NCBI RefSeq assembly: GCF_023101765.2
Contig: NC_064242.1
Span: forward strand, 4,266,327-4,330,326
Direction of reading: 5' to 3'
Length of the DNA stretch: 64,000 bases
Source of the DNA: Spodoptera frugiperda
Lineage: Eukaryota; Arthropoda; Insecta; Lepidoptera; Noctuidae
The notes beneath the pieces are model-generated. The model did not search any database, had not been told where the DNA came from, and saw only the letters and a program-made list of their open reading frames with translations. Shown piece after piece: positions 1-9,773 of this stretch. Each line of letters opens with the position of its first letter. Within the stretch, counting starts at the first letter, position 1. The position numbers and the translations under genes are program-made.

Positions 1-526
1 TGATTGTTTTTGTGCGCAATAAAACGACGTCTTACCTAGGTAAGTACATAATAAACGTATCCACACGTGACATTATTATTGATTTTCTATAAGTATCTGC
101 AGAAAGAAGAAAATAAAACAGCCGCGGGCTTAGTAACGATTTTGTAATGAATGAAAAGTTAAGACCTATACAAAGCCTTTGTAATTACAGTCAACAAGAA
201 AATTTACTGAGATAAATATATTTAAATAAATATGAAGCTACAAGCAAAAGTAAACCCAATACTTACTTATTAAAAAGTTAACTTACTCGATGAAATTTCA
301 AGAACCTTAGTACCTACACCTATAAAAGCTACAGAATGTGTACCCTTAAACGTGCCTATTACGTAAATGGTTTTATGAACACATGAATGTTAAATTATTT
401 CAGCAATTAGTTCAGTTTTAAAGTTAACAGCCTCATTAACATTGAACGTCTGCTTAAAAGTTTTGCGATGCGTGAATGCGGCTCATTTTGTGTGTGGAAA
501 AAGAAAGTTCCCTTTGTATGACTTAC

Positions 527-613
527 CAATGATTTTTCCGTAGGGTTGACACGGATGCGTGGCTCCGAGTCTTCGTCTTCAGGCGTGCATTCGGCGCCGG
601 CTGTTTGGCCCAT
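527..613 (-). CDS. First coding exon (partial) of an unidentified gene running off the left edge
   Basis: On the minus strand an ATG in a good context (GTCACCATGG) opens 29 codons beginning MGQTAGAECTPEDEDSEP and ending at TTG|GTAAGT, a strong donor in phase 0. The rest of the gene would lie left of the window. The surrounding 150-200 bases are much richer in G+C and CpG than anything nearby, as expected around a housekeeping or developmental promoter. The product would start Met-Gly-Gln-Thr, which could allow N-myristoylation (inference), followed by an acidic stretch. I do not recognise the family. The donor, the start context and the CpG content support a real exon; a noncoding GC-rich promoter segment is the alternative. 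Confidence 0.4.
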
Positions 614-2878
614 GGTGACGGTTTCTGGGCGTGTGGTGTGGGCCGAAGCGGGGCCGCGTAGAGCAGCCCGCGCGTCTGTCGCGCGTCCACTGCCGCGCCG
701 CCTTGGCTCCTCACAATTCACACGTATGGCGGGGAAAACTATCGATGTTAGAAAAAAAGTTAATGGAAATCTTTCGCTGTCACGACATTTTAGTTAGTGT
801 TTATAGATTGTAAGGAAGTTGTATTTAGGTACTTTGTGCAGTTTGTATACTCATGTAAGTGCTTTAGTACTATACTAATTCTAAACTGGGGTACATAATA
901 ACATATTATACAACAGTGAGTACCTATTGGTCTTACAAAGAAACTTCTGTAAAATAATACACTTAGAATGAAAATAATACACTTGTAATTATTTTAAGAA
1001 ACTTACTCTTAATGTAAGTTTCTAAAAAGCATATAATTTTCATAACACCATTCTGCCTACACTTTTACATACAACAGTAAGTTAAACTTAACTCTAACCA
1101 AGAATCACCAACCAACAACAACCAAACATGTATAAGCCGTTATCCCTAATTACTGTTTATCGATACCGGCCCATCCCTAGAGGTTGGCGCGGTCGATACA
1201 GCGAGCGCAGGTCCGCAACATACAGCTGGGACCTCTGACAGTTCGAACATGCCAACTTAACCACTTATGTGTTTTAAACGTTTGAAAAAAGAATAGAACA
1301 TGCAGAACTCTTAAAACAGAAAAAAAATGTTTAAAAAAGAAACTGATTATTTAAATTTAAAAAAAATGCTTTTACAGGTAGAGATAGTCTATGGGTATAT
1401 GTAAAGGGTGATTTTCCAGTGGATGGATAAAAGTCATTATGGGAGAACAAACTTCTTCGTACCTACGTAATTTAATCAGCTTCCCCATCAAAACGGCTTG
1501 ACTTTAGAACTTTTAATTGAAGCGACTTAATTAAAACTAAGTCAATAAGTTATTGCATAGTAGGTAAATCTCAGCTTATTGGTTTATTCTTTATTATTGT
1601 TGCTGAGAAAGTGGTTCTCATTCTCGTTTCGACATTTGTAAAAAGTAGTTATTATTTAAAAAAAAATCGAATGACCTATATTTGCAAAAGTTCTTCCAAT
1701 ATTAACAGGCAATGGACTAATATAGTCAATCTAAGAACTGTTAGACCAACGCAGTGTCCCATTCTCTTCGACTGACTGCACAAACTGCAAAATGTATCGC
1801 AAGTCACAAGTTCACTCCCTGCACGGAATAAAATATTAGTATTAGGTATGGATCTTTTGTATGATTTTATTATGTTATAAATGTACAGTACAGTGTATTT
1901 ATTTTCTGAAAAGAAATCCAGTGTGGTAGAAATGCACACTTTCACTAGTTATTTGTTAATTATACGTTTTATGCTAGAAAATTGTTAGAATTTTCTACAA
2001 AATTAACAAAAAAAAAGTATATTTAAGCATCTTTATTCATTTAACAAATATTCATAAATAATTTAATTATTTTTACTGTTTATAACATCTAGCGACATCT
2101 TGTATTCAATAGCGGAACTATAGCAGTACCGCCATCTACAACTAACGTAATTAATGCAAGTAAATGATTATAGATGGCTCTGATGGCTTTCCTTTTTAGC
2201 TAAAATGTAGGTTTTATTATTATTATTAAACAGTACTTATTAGGGTAGGCAGAAACTCAAAGAAATATTTAAAAAAATAACATAAATAGTTAAGTATTCA
2301 TTTTGCCTAAGTGCATGCCTAATTACCTATATTATCACTATTTGCGTATTTTTTTAGAAATCACAGGACAATAAATATATAATCTGGCAGTTAAGTAGTT
2401 AAGTAATTGCTACAATAAATCTATTTAATAAGTAGGTATCTAAAATAAGTAATAGCCTATGTAAAACATAAACCTAGGTATTGAGTCATTATGAAAACAG
2501 TAATAAACTGATAGATATCGACGTATTTACCCATCAATCATCAAAACACATAAATTTTAGTTAGTCACTTGTGTACATAATGTACAAAAATATAGGTACT
2601 TCGCCTAATTGCATACACAAATATTAGTGTTATTGAATCAACTCATACCAATTTTTAATTTGATAAGGTGCTAGGCATGTACCTTAGTACTATGTATTAA
2701 AACAGTGGCAACAAATTGTATTAATCCATTCATCGAGAGTTCCATCAAACTTTTAATTATAGTAATGGAATTTTTATTTTATTAAACAATGTAACTTGGT
2801 GCTAGCAAAAACTTCAGTACAATATCAGCCTTGGCATATTCAAAAACGTACGCTCTTCATGCGCTTTCGCTAAGCGAA
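614..2878. other. Intergenic region between the left-edge exon and the first gustatory receptor
   Basis: The first 150 bases are CpG-rich and probably hold the promoter of the minus-strand exon at 527-613. The remainder is AT-rich with short poly-A runs. I see no further coding exon and no clear transposon boundary here. Confidence 0.4.
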
Positions 2879-4123
2879 ATGGCTAAAGAAAAGTTCATCG
2901 ATCCAAAGTTAGAAAACGCGCGAGTGTACAAGAAGGCGTTGTGTAACGTGATTTACTCAATAAAACCGTTATTATTTATCGAATATCTCTATGGGATATA
3001 CAGATTTTACTTCACCCGTGGAGAACTACGGCTATGTAATCGGAAAATGAAAACCTACAGCGTTTTAACGATCCTTAGCTTTCTCATTACTGTCTTCGCT
3101 TCCATAGACTTCCCGACGCTAGTGTCTGGCACGGCCAAGTCCGTGGTCGTAATGGAAGAGGTTCCCGTGTTCGTGGTCCTTGTCCAGTACACCACATCAA
3201 CAATAACAGCTTCTTTCCTAGTCAACTCAGCCAACATCGGCATTTTCAATAAGCTCGCTAAAATAGATGCGGTGTTGGAAGCAGAATCAATCAGTGACTA
3301 CTACAAAAGGTCCCGCATGGAAACGTATGGATTTCTATTTGTTCTAGTTTTATCTCACTTAATCAATATCATAATAGAATTAGTGACAGCAGAAGAAATA
3401 ACAGTACACGCATTGATTGTCCTGCCATTATACTTCATACAGAAACTCGAAATAGTGGCTTTTTGCAAGTACATTTCTATGGTGAAACGCAGATTGGCAT
3501 TGATAAATGACCATTTGAAAGTATTTGTCCAAGAGCAGGAGCAAAAGAAGAATAAGACAATATTTAGTGTATCGAAAAATAAACCTGATTCTAAAGAGAA
3601 TATTGAAATTAACTTTATTGGTCGAGCTGTAGATGGCAATACCAAAATACGGGATCTAGCATCGATGTACGACGTAATTGGGAGGATTTGTTCCGTGATC
3701 AATGAAGTGTTTAACTTCCAAATATTTATGACGCTTGTTTCAACCTTTACTTACGTGGTAATAACGATATGGTCATCGTTGTACTACTATCGTACGCCAG
3801 CAAGTAATTCAGGGGAGTTGATAAACACAGCGATTTGGTGTTTCAGCGCGATCTACACTGTTGGTGTCATGTCGTTGGCTTGTGAACGATTGCTCTTAGT
3901 ACGTAATCAGACTAGAGTACTAGTAAACAAGATAATAATGAACTACGATCTGCCGAACTCAATGAGGGTGCAGGCTAAAGCGTTCATGGAGCTGGTTGAG
4001 GCTTGGTCGCTACGCATTTACATTTACGACTTATTTTCAGTCGACATAACTTTGATGTTGAAGTTCATTAGCGTTGCTACCACATACTTGATTGTTATTA
4101 TTCAAATCTCACATTTTGTTTAA
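2879..4123 (+). CDS. Gustatory receptor 1 of tandem cluster (single exon, 414 aa)
   Basis: Insect gustatory receptor of the 7tm_7 family, predicted to be a seven-pass plasma-membrane ligand-gated channel subunit of contact chemosensory neurons. The frame is open from 2831, but the first ATG is at 2879 (MAKEKFIDP); it gives 414 aa, matching the 411-417 aa of the three paralogues downstream. Hydrophobic segments lie near residues 60-80, 95-120, 145-170, 175-195, 270-295, 310-330 and 385-412. The C-terminus carries the family signature: an ERLL.VRN segment, then KIIMNYDLP, MRVQAKAFMELVEAW and TTYLIVIIQ, the local form of the TYhhhhhQF motif. There is no intron. A poly(A) signal AATAAA lies at 4193-4198. 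Single-exon receptors of this kind in moths are usually placed among the putative bitter receptors; the ligand cannot be read from sequence. Confidence 0.92.
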   Translation: MAKEKFIDPKLENARVYKKALCNVIYSIKPLLFIEYLYGIYRFYFTRGELRLCNRKMKTYSVLTILSFLITVFASIDFPTLVSGTAKSVVVMEEVPVFVVLVQYTTSTITASFLVNSANIGIFNKLAKIDAVLEAESISDYYKRSRMETYGFLFVLVLSHLINIIIELVTAEEITVHALIVLPLYFIQKLEIVAFCKYISMVKRRLALINDHLKVFVQEQEQKKNKTIFSVSKNKPDSKENIEINFIGRAVDGNTKIRDLASMYDVIGRICSVINEVFNFQIFMTLVSTFTYVVITIWSSLYYYRTPASNSGELINTAIWCFSAIYTVGVMSLACERLLLVRNQTRVLVNKIIMNYDLPNSMRVQAKAFMELVEAWSLRIYIYDLFSVDITLMLKFISVATTYLIVIIQISHFV

Positions 4124-4921
4124 ATAATCTACTGTTATTTCTGCACTTTAGTTATGGGATTTAGCAATCGTATTTATAATGATAGCTTCTTTAATAAAGG
4201 GTGGAGATCGATTATGTTTGTTGCCCTATTTTAATTAACATTGACATTATATTTTAATTAACCACGTTTATTACGTATTAGATATATACATACTACGGTT
4301 GATATCCAATATCGTGTACTGAATTTACTTGTCCTTTAAAGCTATTAAATCAATCAATGAATCAATTAAATAGATGAAATTCCAAATTTTTTTAACTCGT
4401 GCAATCATTTCAATGAACTACAAACAATGAGAAATGAATTCAGTAGTAGTCTGTTTCTATAGTAACTAGATGCATAACATTTGTTTTATAAGTACCTTCA
4501 TATTAATGTTTTCAAATACGCTAAGTACATAATACATAATTTAAAGCAAGTACCTGACAATATTTCTGGAGTTTACTTAGGGTATCTCATCTAACTTAAA
4601 TGGAGCCATATTTTCTTCATCACAGATATCAAAATCGGTTTCTTCCCTTCAACATTATGATTAAGTACACGTTAATTTTGGATTTCTAAGATTGTGTGTG
4701 AGTTATCTACAATATCATATCTTTCTTAAAACGAATTTAGGTTGTCAGTCGGCCTAGCTAGAAGGTTAGATAATATGAAAAACGTAATAACTTTAATAGT
4801 TTAACAAACAATTCTATGTTTATTAAGTGATATTACTCTTCATTTCTTACTGTCGTATATTCTGAAGTAGACGTCTCATAGAAAATTTATTGAAAGTATA
4901 TTTGTATTTATTCAGATAAAC
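4124..4921. other. Intergenic spacer between gustatory receptors 1 and 2
   Basis: AT-rich spacer holding the 3' end of receptor 1 (AATAAA at 4193-4198) and the presumed promoter of receptor 2. I see no recognisable transposon or coding segment. Confidence 0.5.
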
Positions 4922-6157
4922 ATGACAAAGACAAAAAGACAATCAAATAAGACAACCATCGAAGAGACTGAAGTCAGTAATGAAGAAAATGGAATAGGAA
5001 AAGTTATGCACACAATAAAACCTGTAATAATAACGGAATATTTTTTCGGAATCTTTAAATGTCGTCTAGTGAAGGGACAATTACTGCCGCCAAGCTGGAA
5101 AATGAGAATATTTGCAATCCTGTACATGGCAACGTACGGCTCACTGTTTTTGAAAACTTATTGCGATCTAGTTATGATAAATCAGATGAGAGGTTGGCAA
5201 GAGTTTTCTGCCTTGGTGGTGTTAAGTCAATATGTAATCACATCAGTCTTGGCTGGTTTTCCCGTCTATTCGGTGCCGTATATTCGCATTTATACATTAT
5301 TTACGGAACTGGACAAGATGCTGCATGGAGAAACTCTGGACGTGTTTTATAAACAATCACGCGGTCGAACTTACTTATACTTATTCATACTCTTTATCTA
5401 TAATGTTTTCAATTTCCTTTTAGATATGTTCAGCGAAACTAACTATACATGGGCGTTCATGATATTCCACGTATATTTGTTTCAAAAGTTAGTAGTTTTA
5501 TCGTTTTCCAAACATATCGATATGATAACTTGTAGGCTGGAGGTGATTAATAGAAGTTTGAAAACGTTTGTTTTTGAACAAGATGTTAGAAAGACCACAA
5601 TTTTCATTATGAGGAGTAGAAAGAAGGAAATGAAAGACAAAATGCATTTTATTGGACGGCCATCGGAGGACAATATGAAAGTCCGAGACTTGGCCCGAAT
5701 GTATAACATTCTGGGAAAGATTGGTTTTCTAATTAACGAAGTTTACAACTTTCATATGTTCTTGATTCTGATAGCTGCCTTTGCGTACATAATAGTAACG
5801 ATTTGGACGGCGCTTTACATTTATCGAAGCCTTGAATTTTCTGCGAAAGATATTGTCAATCTTACTTTTTGGTGCATCGGCGCGTTTATCAACCCTGCAA
5901 TATTTGCTTTGGTTTGCGAGAACCTACTTCGAGTGCGTAATGAGACAAAGGTTTTTGTAAACAAAATAATAATGAACTATGATCTGCCGAGGACCATGAG
6001 GGTGCAGGCTAAAGTATTCATGGAGCTAATCGAAGCTTGGCCGTTACGCATTTATGTTTATGATATGTTTTCTGTAGATATAACAATGATATTAAAGTTT
6101 ATAAGTGTTGGGACGACATATTTGATCATTATTATTCAATTATTTCATTTGGTTTAA
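4922..6157 (+). CDS. Gustatory receptor 2 of tandem cluster (single exon, 411 aa)
   Basis: Second intronless 7tm_7 receptor, predicted membrane chemoreceptor. The start MTKTKRQSNK begins a short hydrophilic, probably cytoplasmic N-terminus, followed by the conserved IKP...EYFFGIF block near residues 30-45 and multiple hydrophobic segments. The last 100 residues are typical: ENLLRVRNETKVFVNKIIM, then NYDLPRTMRVQAKVFMELIE, a YVYDMFSVDIT block and TTYLIIIIQL at the end. It is the most diverged of the four in its middle part (for example a shorter loop after the second hydrophobic segment). AATAAA lies at 6269-6274. The frame is intact with no sign of decay. Ligand unknown. Confidence 0.92.
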   Translation: MTKTKRQSNKTTIEETEVSNEENGIGKVMHTIKPVIITEYFFGIFKCRLVKGQLLPPSWKMRIFAILYMATYGSLFLKTYCDLVMINQMRGWQEFSALVVLSQYVITSVLAGFPVYSVPYIRIYTLFTELDKMLHGETLDVFYKQSRGRTYLYLFILFIYNVFNFLLDMFSETNYTWAFMIFHVYLFQKLVVLSFSKHIDMITCRLEVINRSLKTFVFEQDVRKTTIFIMRSRKKEMKDKMHFIGRPSEDNMKVRDLARMYNILGKIGFLINEVYNFHMFLILIAAFAYIIVTIWTALYIYRSLEFSAKDIVNLTFWCIGAFINPAIFALVCENLLRVRNETKVFVNKIIMNYDLPRTMRVQAKVFMELIEAWPLRIYVYDMFSVDITMILKFISVGTTYLIIIIQLFHLV

Positions 6158-7299
6158 ATATATTTATAGTATAATGGTCCATCTGGTATCACTCGCGAAC
6201 AGCTCGGGAATGGCGTACAACATGACTCGTATTAAAAAATATTGTTCTCAAAATCTTAATTAAAATGCAAATAAATTATATTACTACTTAACAAAACTGT
6301 GTTTCATTTTATGTAAATCACCTCAATGAAGATATCTGGTTCTGATAAATGGAACATCGAATCATCGAAAGTCACACAAATTCTAAAATGGAAATAGTCT
6401 TCAGATAATAATTTCTCTATTCTATAATAATATGGAACCAAATAGTAATGAAAAAATATTCTGGAAATGAGAGTATATGCTACAGAATAAATAGTACAAG
6501 TACTTATAACATGACAGGTCAATTACATAGTACCTACATAAGGACATACTTTTAACATGTGCCTTCTACCTAACCGTTGAGGATCTACAGCCTCTGTTAG
6601 TGCTCTCGGGTAGACTCTGTGGTCTACCACCGTATGTCTATACATATAACGCTTTTGATTGCAATATTAACCATCATTTTAGGATTTGGAAGTATTGAGG
6701 GTGATAACCATTTAACGCTATAAACCCATTATGTAAAACTATGTGACAAAATATATATATTTTTAGAGATTATTCTCTTTTTGATGGGGTAGGAGGTGTG
6801 TGAGCAAGCGCATCGCCTGACCAGGGGCCTTAGTCTGCTATTACAATTGTGTCAGAATGGTCGATCATTGAGCAGTGCGAGAGGGACGGAGCTATACAAC
6901 CTACATAGCTCCGTCCCTCTCCCGTCCAGACTAAGGCCCCAGAGGAGTAACATGGGTGTTGCTGACCAACAGGCTAGCTAGCATTATTAACAACAGCTGA
7001 TATTCAGTCAATTCAAAATAATGACACCACAATAAAATTAAGACTACTTAAATTGTCTATCATAACCTAGTTGATGTATAGACTGAAACAAAAAACAAAT
7101 TTCAACAAGTCACAAAGTCAATAAATTTTATTCTCATTCATTTGATCACGACTATGATGAGTGAACACTTACTTCATTATCGTAATGGAAACTTGTCACT
7201 TCGAGTTTTATATTGCGAGGGAATTCAATGCTGAAAAATATATACCAACTATCGGACGTCTTTTAAAAAACTTTTGAAGTTATCTACTTAGAATCTGAC
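6158..7299. other. Intergenic spacer between gustatory receptors 2 and 3
   Basis: Contains the receptor 2 poly(A) signal (6269-6274) and a foldback MITE at 6824-6940, listed separately. The rest is AT-rich with no further gene. Confidence 0.5.
6824..6940. mobile_element. Foldback MITE with GGGGCCTTAGTCTG termini
   Basis: The ends are inverted repeats: GGGGCCTTAGTCTG on the left and its complement on the right. An inner inverted pair (GAGAGGGACGGAGCTAT and its complement) folds around a short loop. The right arm lacks the segment matching 6838-6875, so this is an internally deleted copy of a longer hairpin element. No coding capacity; the superfamily cannot be assigned safely. Confidence 0.7.
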
Positions 7300-8553
7300 A
7301 TGGAAGAAGTAAAAGAAGGAGACAATGAATCGAATGGAGAGAAGAAAAACGCTAGCAATAGCGAGAAGAAGAAAATCATAGCGATATTTAATAATTTTAA
7401 AACAGAAATTTTAATAGAATACTGCTTCGGTATCTACAGGTTTCAAAACATCGACGGAGAACTACGACCCCCAAATTGGAAAATGAAAGTTTACGGAATT
7501 TTTATTTTCTTCATATACACCATTGCGTTTTGCTGGTTCATGTACTTTACTCCAGACGCAGAAGCTTCATCAGAACAGAGTGACATCATGACTAATCTGG
7601 ACAACATCCCTTCCTTCGTCGTACTTTTTCAATACGCATCCTTGATAGTAGCCACCAATTTCTTCAGCTCAATGAACATTCGAATGATCACATTGCTTGC
7701 AGAAGTAGACAAGACATTACAATTAGAGATCTGTACTGATTTCTACAAAAAAATGAGTTCCCGTCTCAACAAATTCTTAATTTTTATAACCATCTCACAC
7801 GTAGCCAATGGCTTGATGGACCTCATCACTGTAGCAGATAGGGCTTGGGCGATAACAGTTTTTCCACTATACTTTCTACAAAGATTCGAAGTATTCATTT
7901 TCTGTGCGTACGTAATTGTGGTGAACGGGAGGTTGGCAGTTATCAATAACTATTTGAGGGAATTTAATCAAGAACAGGACAAGAAGAACGTTACAGTTTT
8001 TACAGTTAAAGACACGAAAATTAAAACTGAGAAGTCTTTCAACTATATCGGACGCCCATCAGTAAGGAATATGAAAATCCGTGACTTGGCAACCACGTAC
8101 GATAATATTGGGGAGATTTGTTTCATGATGAACGACGTTTTTAACTTCCAGATCTTTCTGACCCTAGTGTCTGCATTCGTGTACATTGTCATAACTATTT
8201 GGACGTCTCTAAGTTTCTATCGGGCAACAGCTTATAGCGCAAATACGTTGATTAATAATGCAATTTGGTGTTTTAACACTATTTGCAACGTTGCTACTAT
8301 GTCTTTTACTTGTGAACGACTTCTTATTTCCCGTAATGAGACCAGAATTCTAGTAAACAAGATAATAATGAATTATGATTTACCGAAGACGATGAGGGTG
8401 CAGGCTAAAGCGTTCATGGAGCTGGTTGAGGCTTGGCCGCTGAGGATTTACGTATATGACATGTTTTCAATTGATATCAAACTCATGTTGAAGTTTATAA
8501 GCGTAGCAACCACTTATTTAATTGTTATTATACAGATTTCTCACTTCGTTTAA
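7300..8553 (+). CDS. Gustatory receptor 3 of tandem cluster (single exon, 417 aa)
   Basis: Third intronless 7tm_7 receptor. The ATG at 7300 gives a Lys/Glu/Asn-rich N-terminus (MEEVKEGDNESNGEKKN...), then the FKTEILIEYCFGIYRF block and seven hydrophobic stretches. The C-terminal half has the cluster's invariant blocks: DLATTYDNIGEIC, CERLLISRNETR, KIIMNYDLPKTMRVQAKAFM, WPLRIYVYDMFS and TTYLIVIIQ. A 45-base stretch at 8392-8436 is identical, synonymous sites included, to 3962-4006 in receptor 1, which suggests recent gene conversion or strong constraint. AATAAA lies at 8641-8646. Predicted contact chemoreceptor; ligand unknown. Confidence 0.92.
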   Translation: MEEVKEGDNESNGEKKNASNSEKKKIIAIFNNFKTEILIEYCFGIYRFQNIDGELRPPNWKMKVYGIFIFFIYTIAFCWFMYFTPDAEASSEQSDIMTNLDNIPSFVVLFQYASLIVATNFFSSMNIRMITLLAEVDKTLQLEICTDFYKKMSSRLNKFLIFITISHVANGLMDLITVADRAWAITVFPLYFLQRFEVFIFCAYVIVVNGRLAVINNYLREFNQEQDKKNVTVFTVKDTKIKTEKSFNYIGRPSVRNMKIRDLATTYDNIGEICFMMNDVFNFQIFLTLVSAFVYIVITIWTSLSFYRATAYSANTLINNAIWCFNTICNVATMSFTCERLLISRNETRILVNKIIMNYDLPKTMRVQAKAFMELVEAWPLRIYVYDMFSIDIKLMLKFISVATTYLIVIIQISHFV

Positions 8554-9222
8554 AATGTTTTTGAGATGATCTGTGTATTTAATTGGTCTTGTAGTCACTT
8601 ATTAATACTATGTTTTCTGTGAATGATACCTAAGTGTGTTAATAAAATAATTTGCACAATTTGAAATTGGGGTTTAAATGCTGTATGTGTACCTAGTATC
8701 ACCGTAATTTTCAGTCTTTTTAAGATTTGTTGTGCTTGTAATTTGTAAGTTATTGTAGGAAATAATAAAAATTATTTTACATTGATAGATGTTTATTCAT
8801 TTTTCAATCAAATTTCTACTCTTTTCAAATAAATTCAAAAACGCAGACAGCCTATCATTTTTTCTATTAATCTATTACTTAGAATTTTACATGCATGCAT
8901 ACATAAAATTGTAAGCAATCTGAAGTTGAACAATGGAATTTTATTGATTTTTATATCAACATTTTTAGTACGGGGCTCCTTACCTTTAATAGCCTGAAAA
9001 CGTCTCTTGACGATTAATTAGTACATGTAGATGGTTAGGAGTCGGCAAAGACTAAAATGAGTTTAAAAACCGAATATGTATCATAGTCAAAGTTATTTGG
9101 TTTAGTTTTGACTTTGACTCTGGTAATGGCTTTGTAAATTAATATTATAACAATTGACGAAGGAGTGGAACAGATAGGCATATGATTAGTTTCGTTTAAT
9201 GACAGATTTATACAGTATCACA

Positions 9223-9286
9223 AGTGGTGCTTTTATCAACAACATTGTATATGTACATTGTATAAGTTGTTGAGAAAAGCACCACT
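9223..9286. repeat. Hairpin, 21-bp arms
   Basis: The left arm 9223-9243 (AGTGGTGCTTTTATCAACAAC) pairs with 9266-9286 with one mismatch. The 22-base centre is itself partly palindromic (ATTGTATATGTACATTGTATA). Probably a small MITE remnant. Confidence 0.65.
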
Positions 9287-9360
9287 GTTTTGTTAGTCTT
9301 AACTATCAAAACATTTTATCTTTGTGCATGTATTTAATAATATTAATAGTATCCTTAAAA

Positions 9361-9475
9361 CGTGAGCGCGTTATACGCTCTGATTGGTTGGTTTATTCGA
9401 GCCGGCCAATCAGAGCGCCTAACGTGCTCTTGTTTCGATTACTTTAAGCGTAAAGAAAACTCGTACTAAGGGTAC
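9361..9475. mobile_element. CCAAT foldback MITE, copy 1 (left end truncated)
   Basis: The central inverted repeat GCTCTGATTGGTTGG...CCGGCCAATCAGAGCGCC is followed by a right arm ending TCGTACTAAGGGTAC. The same family recurs at 24024-24139, 31628-31750 and 37875-38028. The left arm is cut short in this copy. No coding capacity. Confidence 0.75.
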
Positions 9476-9773
9476 TGGATACCGAAAACTTTGTCTCCGC
9501 TAGAAGTGATAATAAACAAGTCTAATTATACATATTTCCAGGAAAATAACACGTGTTAAAGACAAACTCATTAGTGATATTAGAGAAAGCTATGGAACAT
9601 ATGAGGTTTAGGTAGCATGAATATTTTATGTACAAGCGAGACTTCATTAAAATAATGGAATATACCATAAATAAGACCCTGACAAGAACATAACATTAGT
9701 CATATTCAAGTACTCAACTACGAACAAACGTTTCGGTTCTTTTAAAGCCATAAAAATTGAGGCGACTATCATC

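Larger units (their letters stand above)
8554..9773. other. Intergenic spacer between gustatory receptors 3 and 4
   Basis: Holds a hairpin with 21-bp arms at 9223-9286 and a truncated copy of the CCAAT foldback MITE at 9361-9475, both listed separately. The receptor 3 poly(A) signal is at 8641-8646. No other gene seen. Confidence 0.5.

Noticed and set aside
1676..1945. Minus-strand 89-codon frame
   Set aside because: AT-rich with no domain, splice or signal-peptide support.
2831..2878. N-terminal extension of gustatory receptor 1 starting at a TTG codon
   Set aside because: Animal initiation at TTG is not expected. The ATG at 2879 gives a length equal to the paralogues, and the 16 additional residues match nothing in them.
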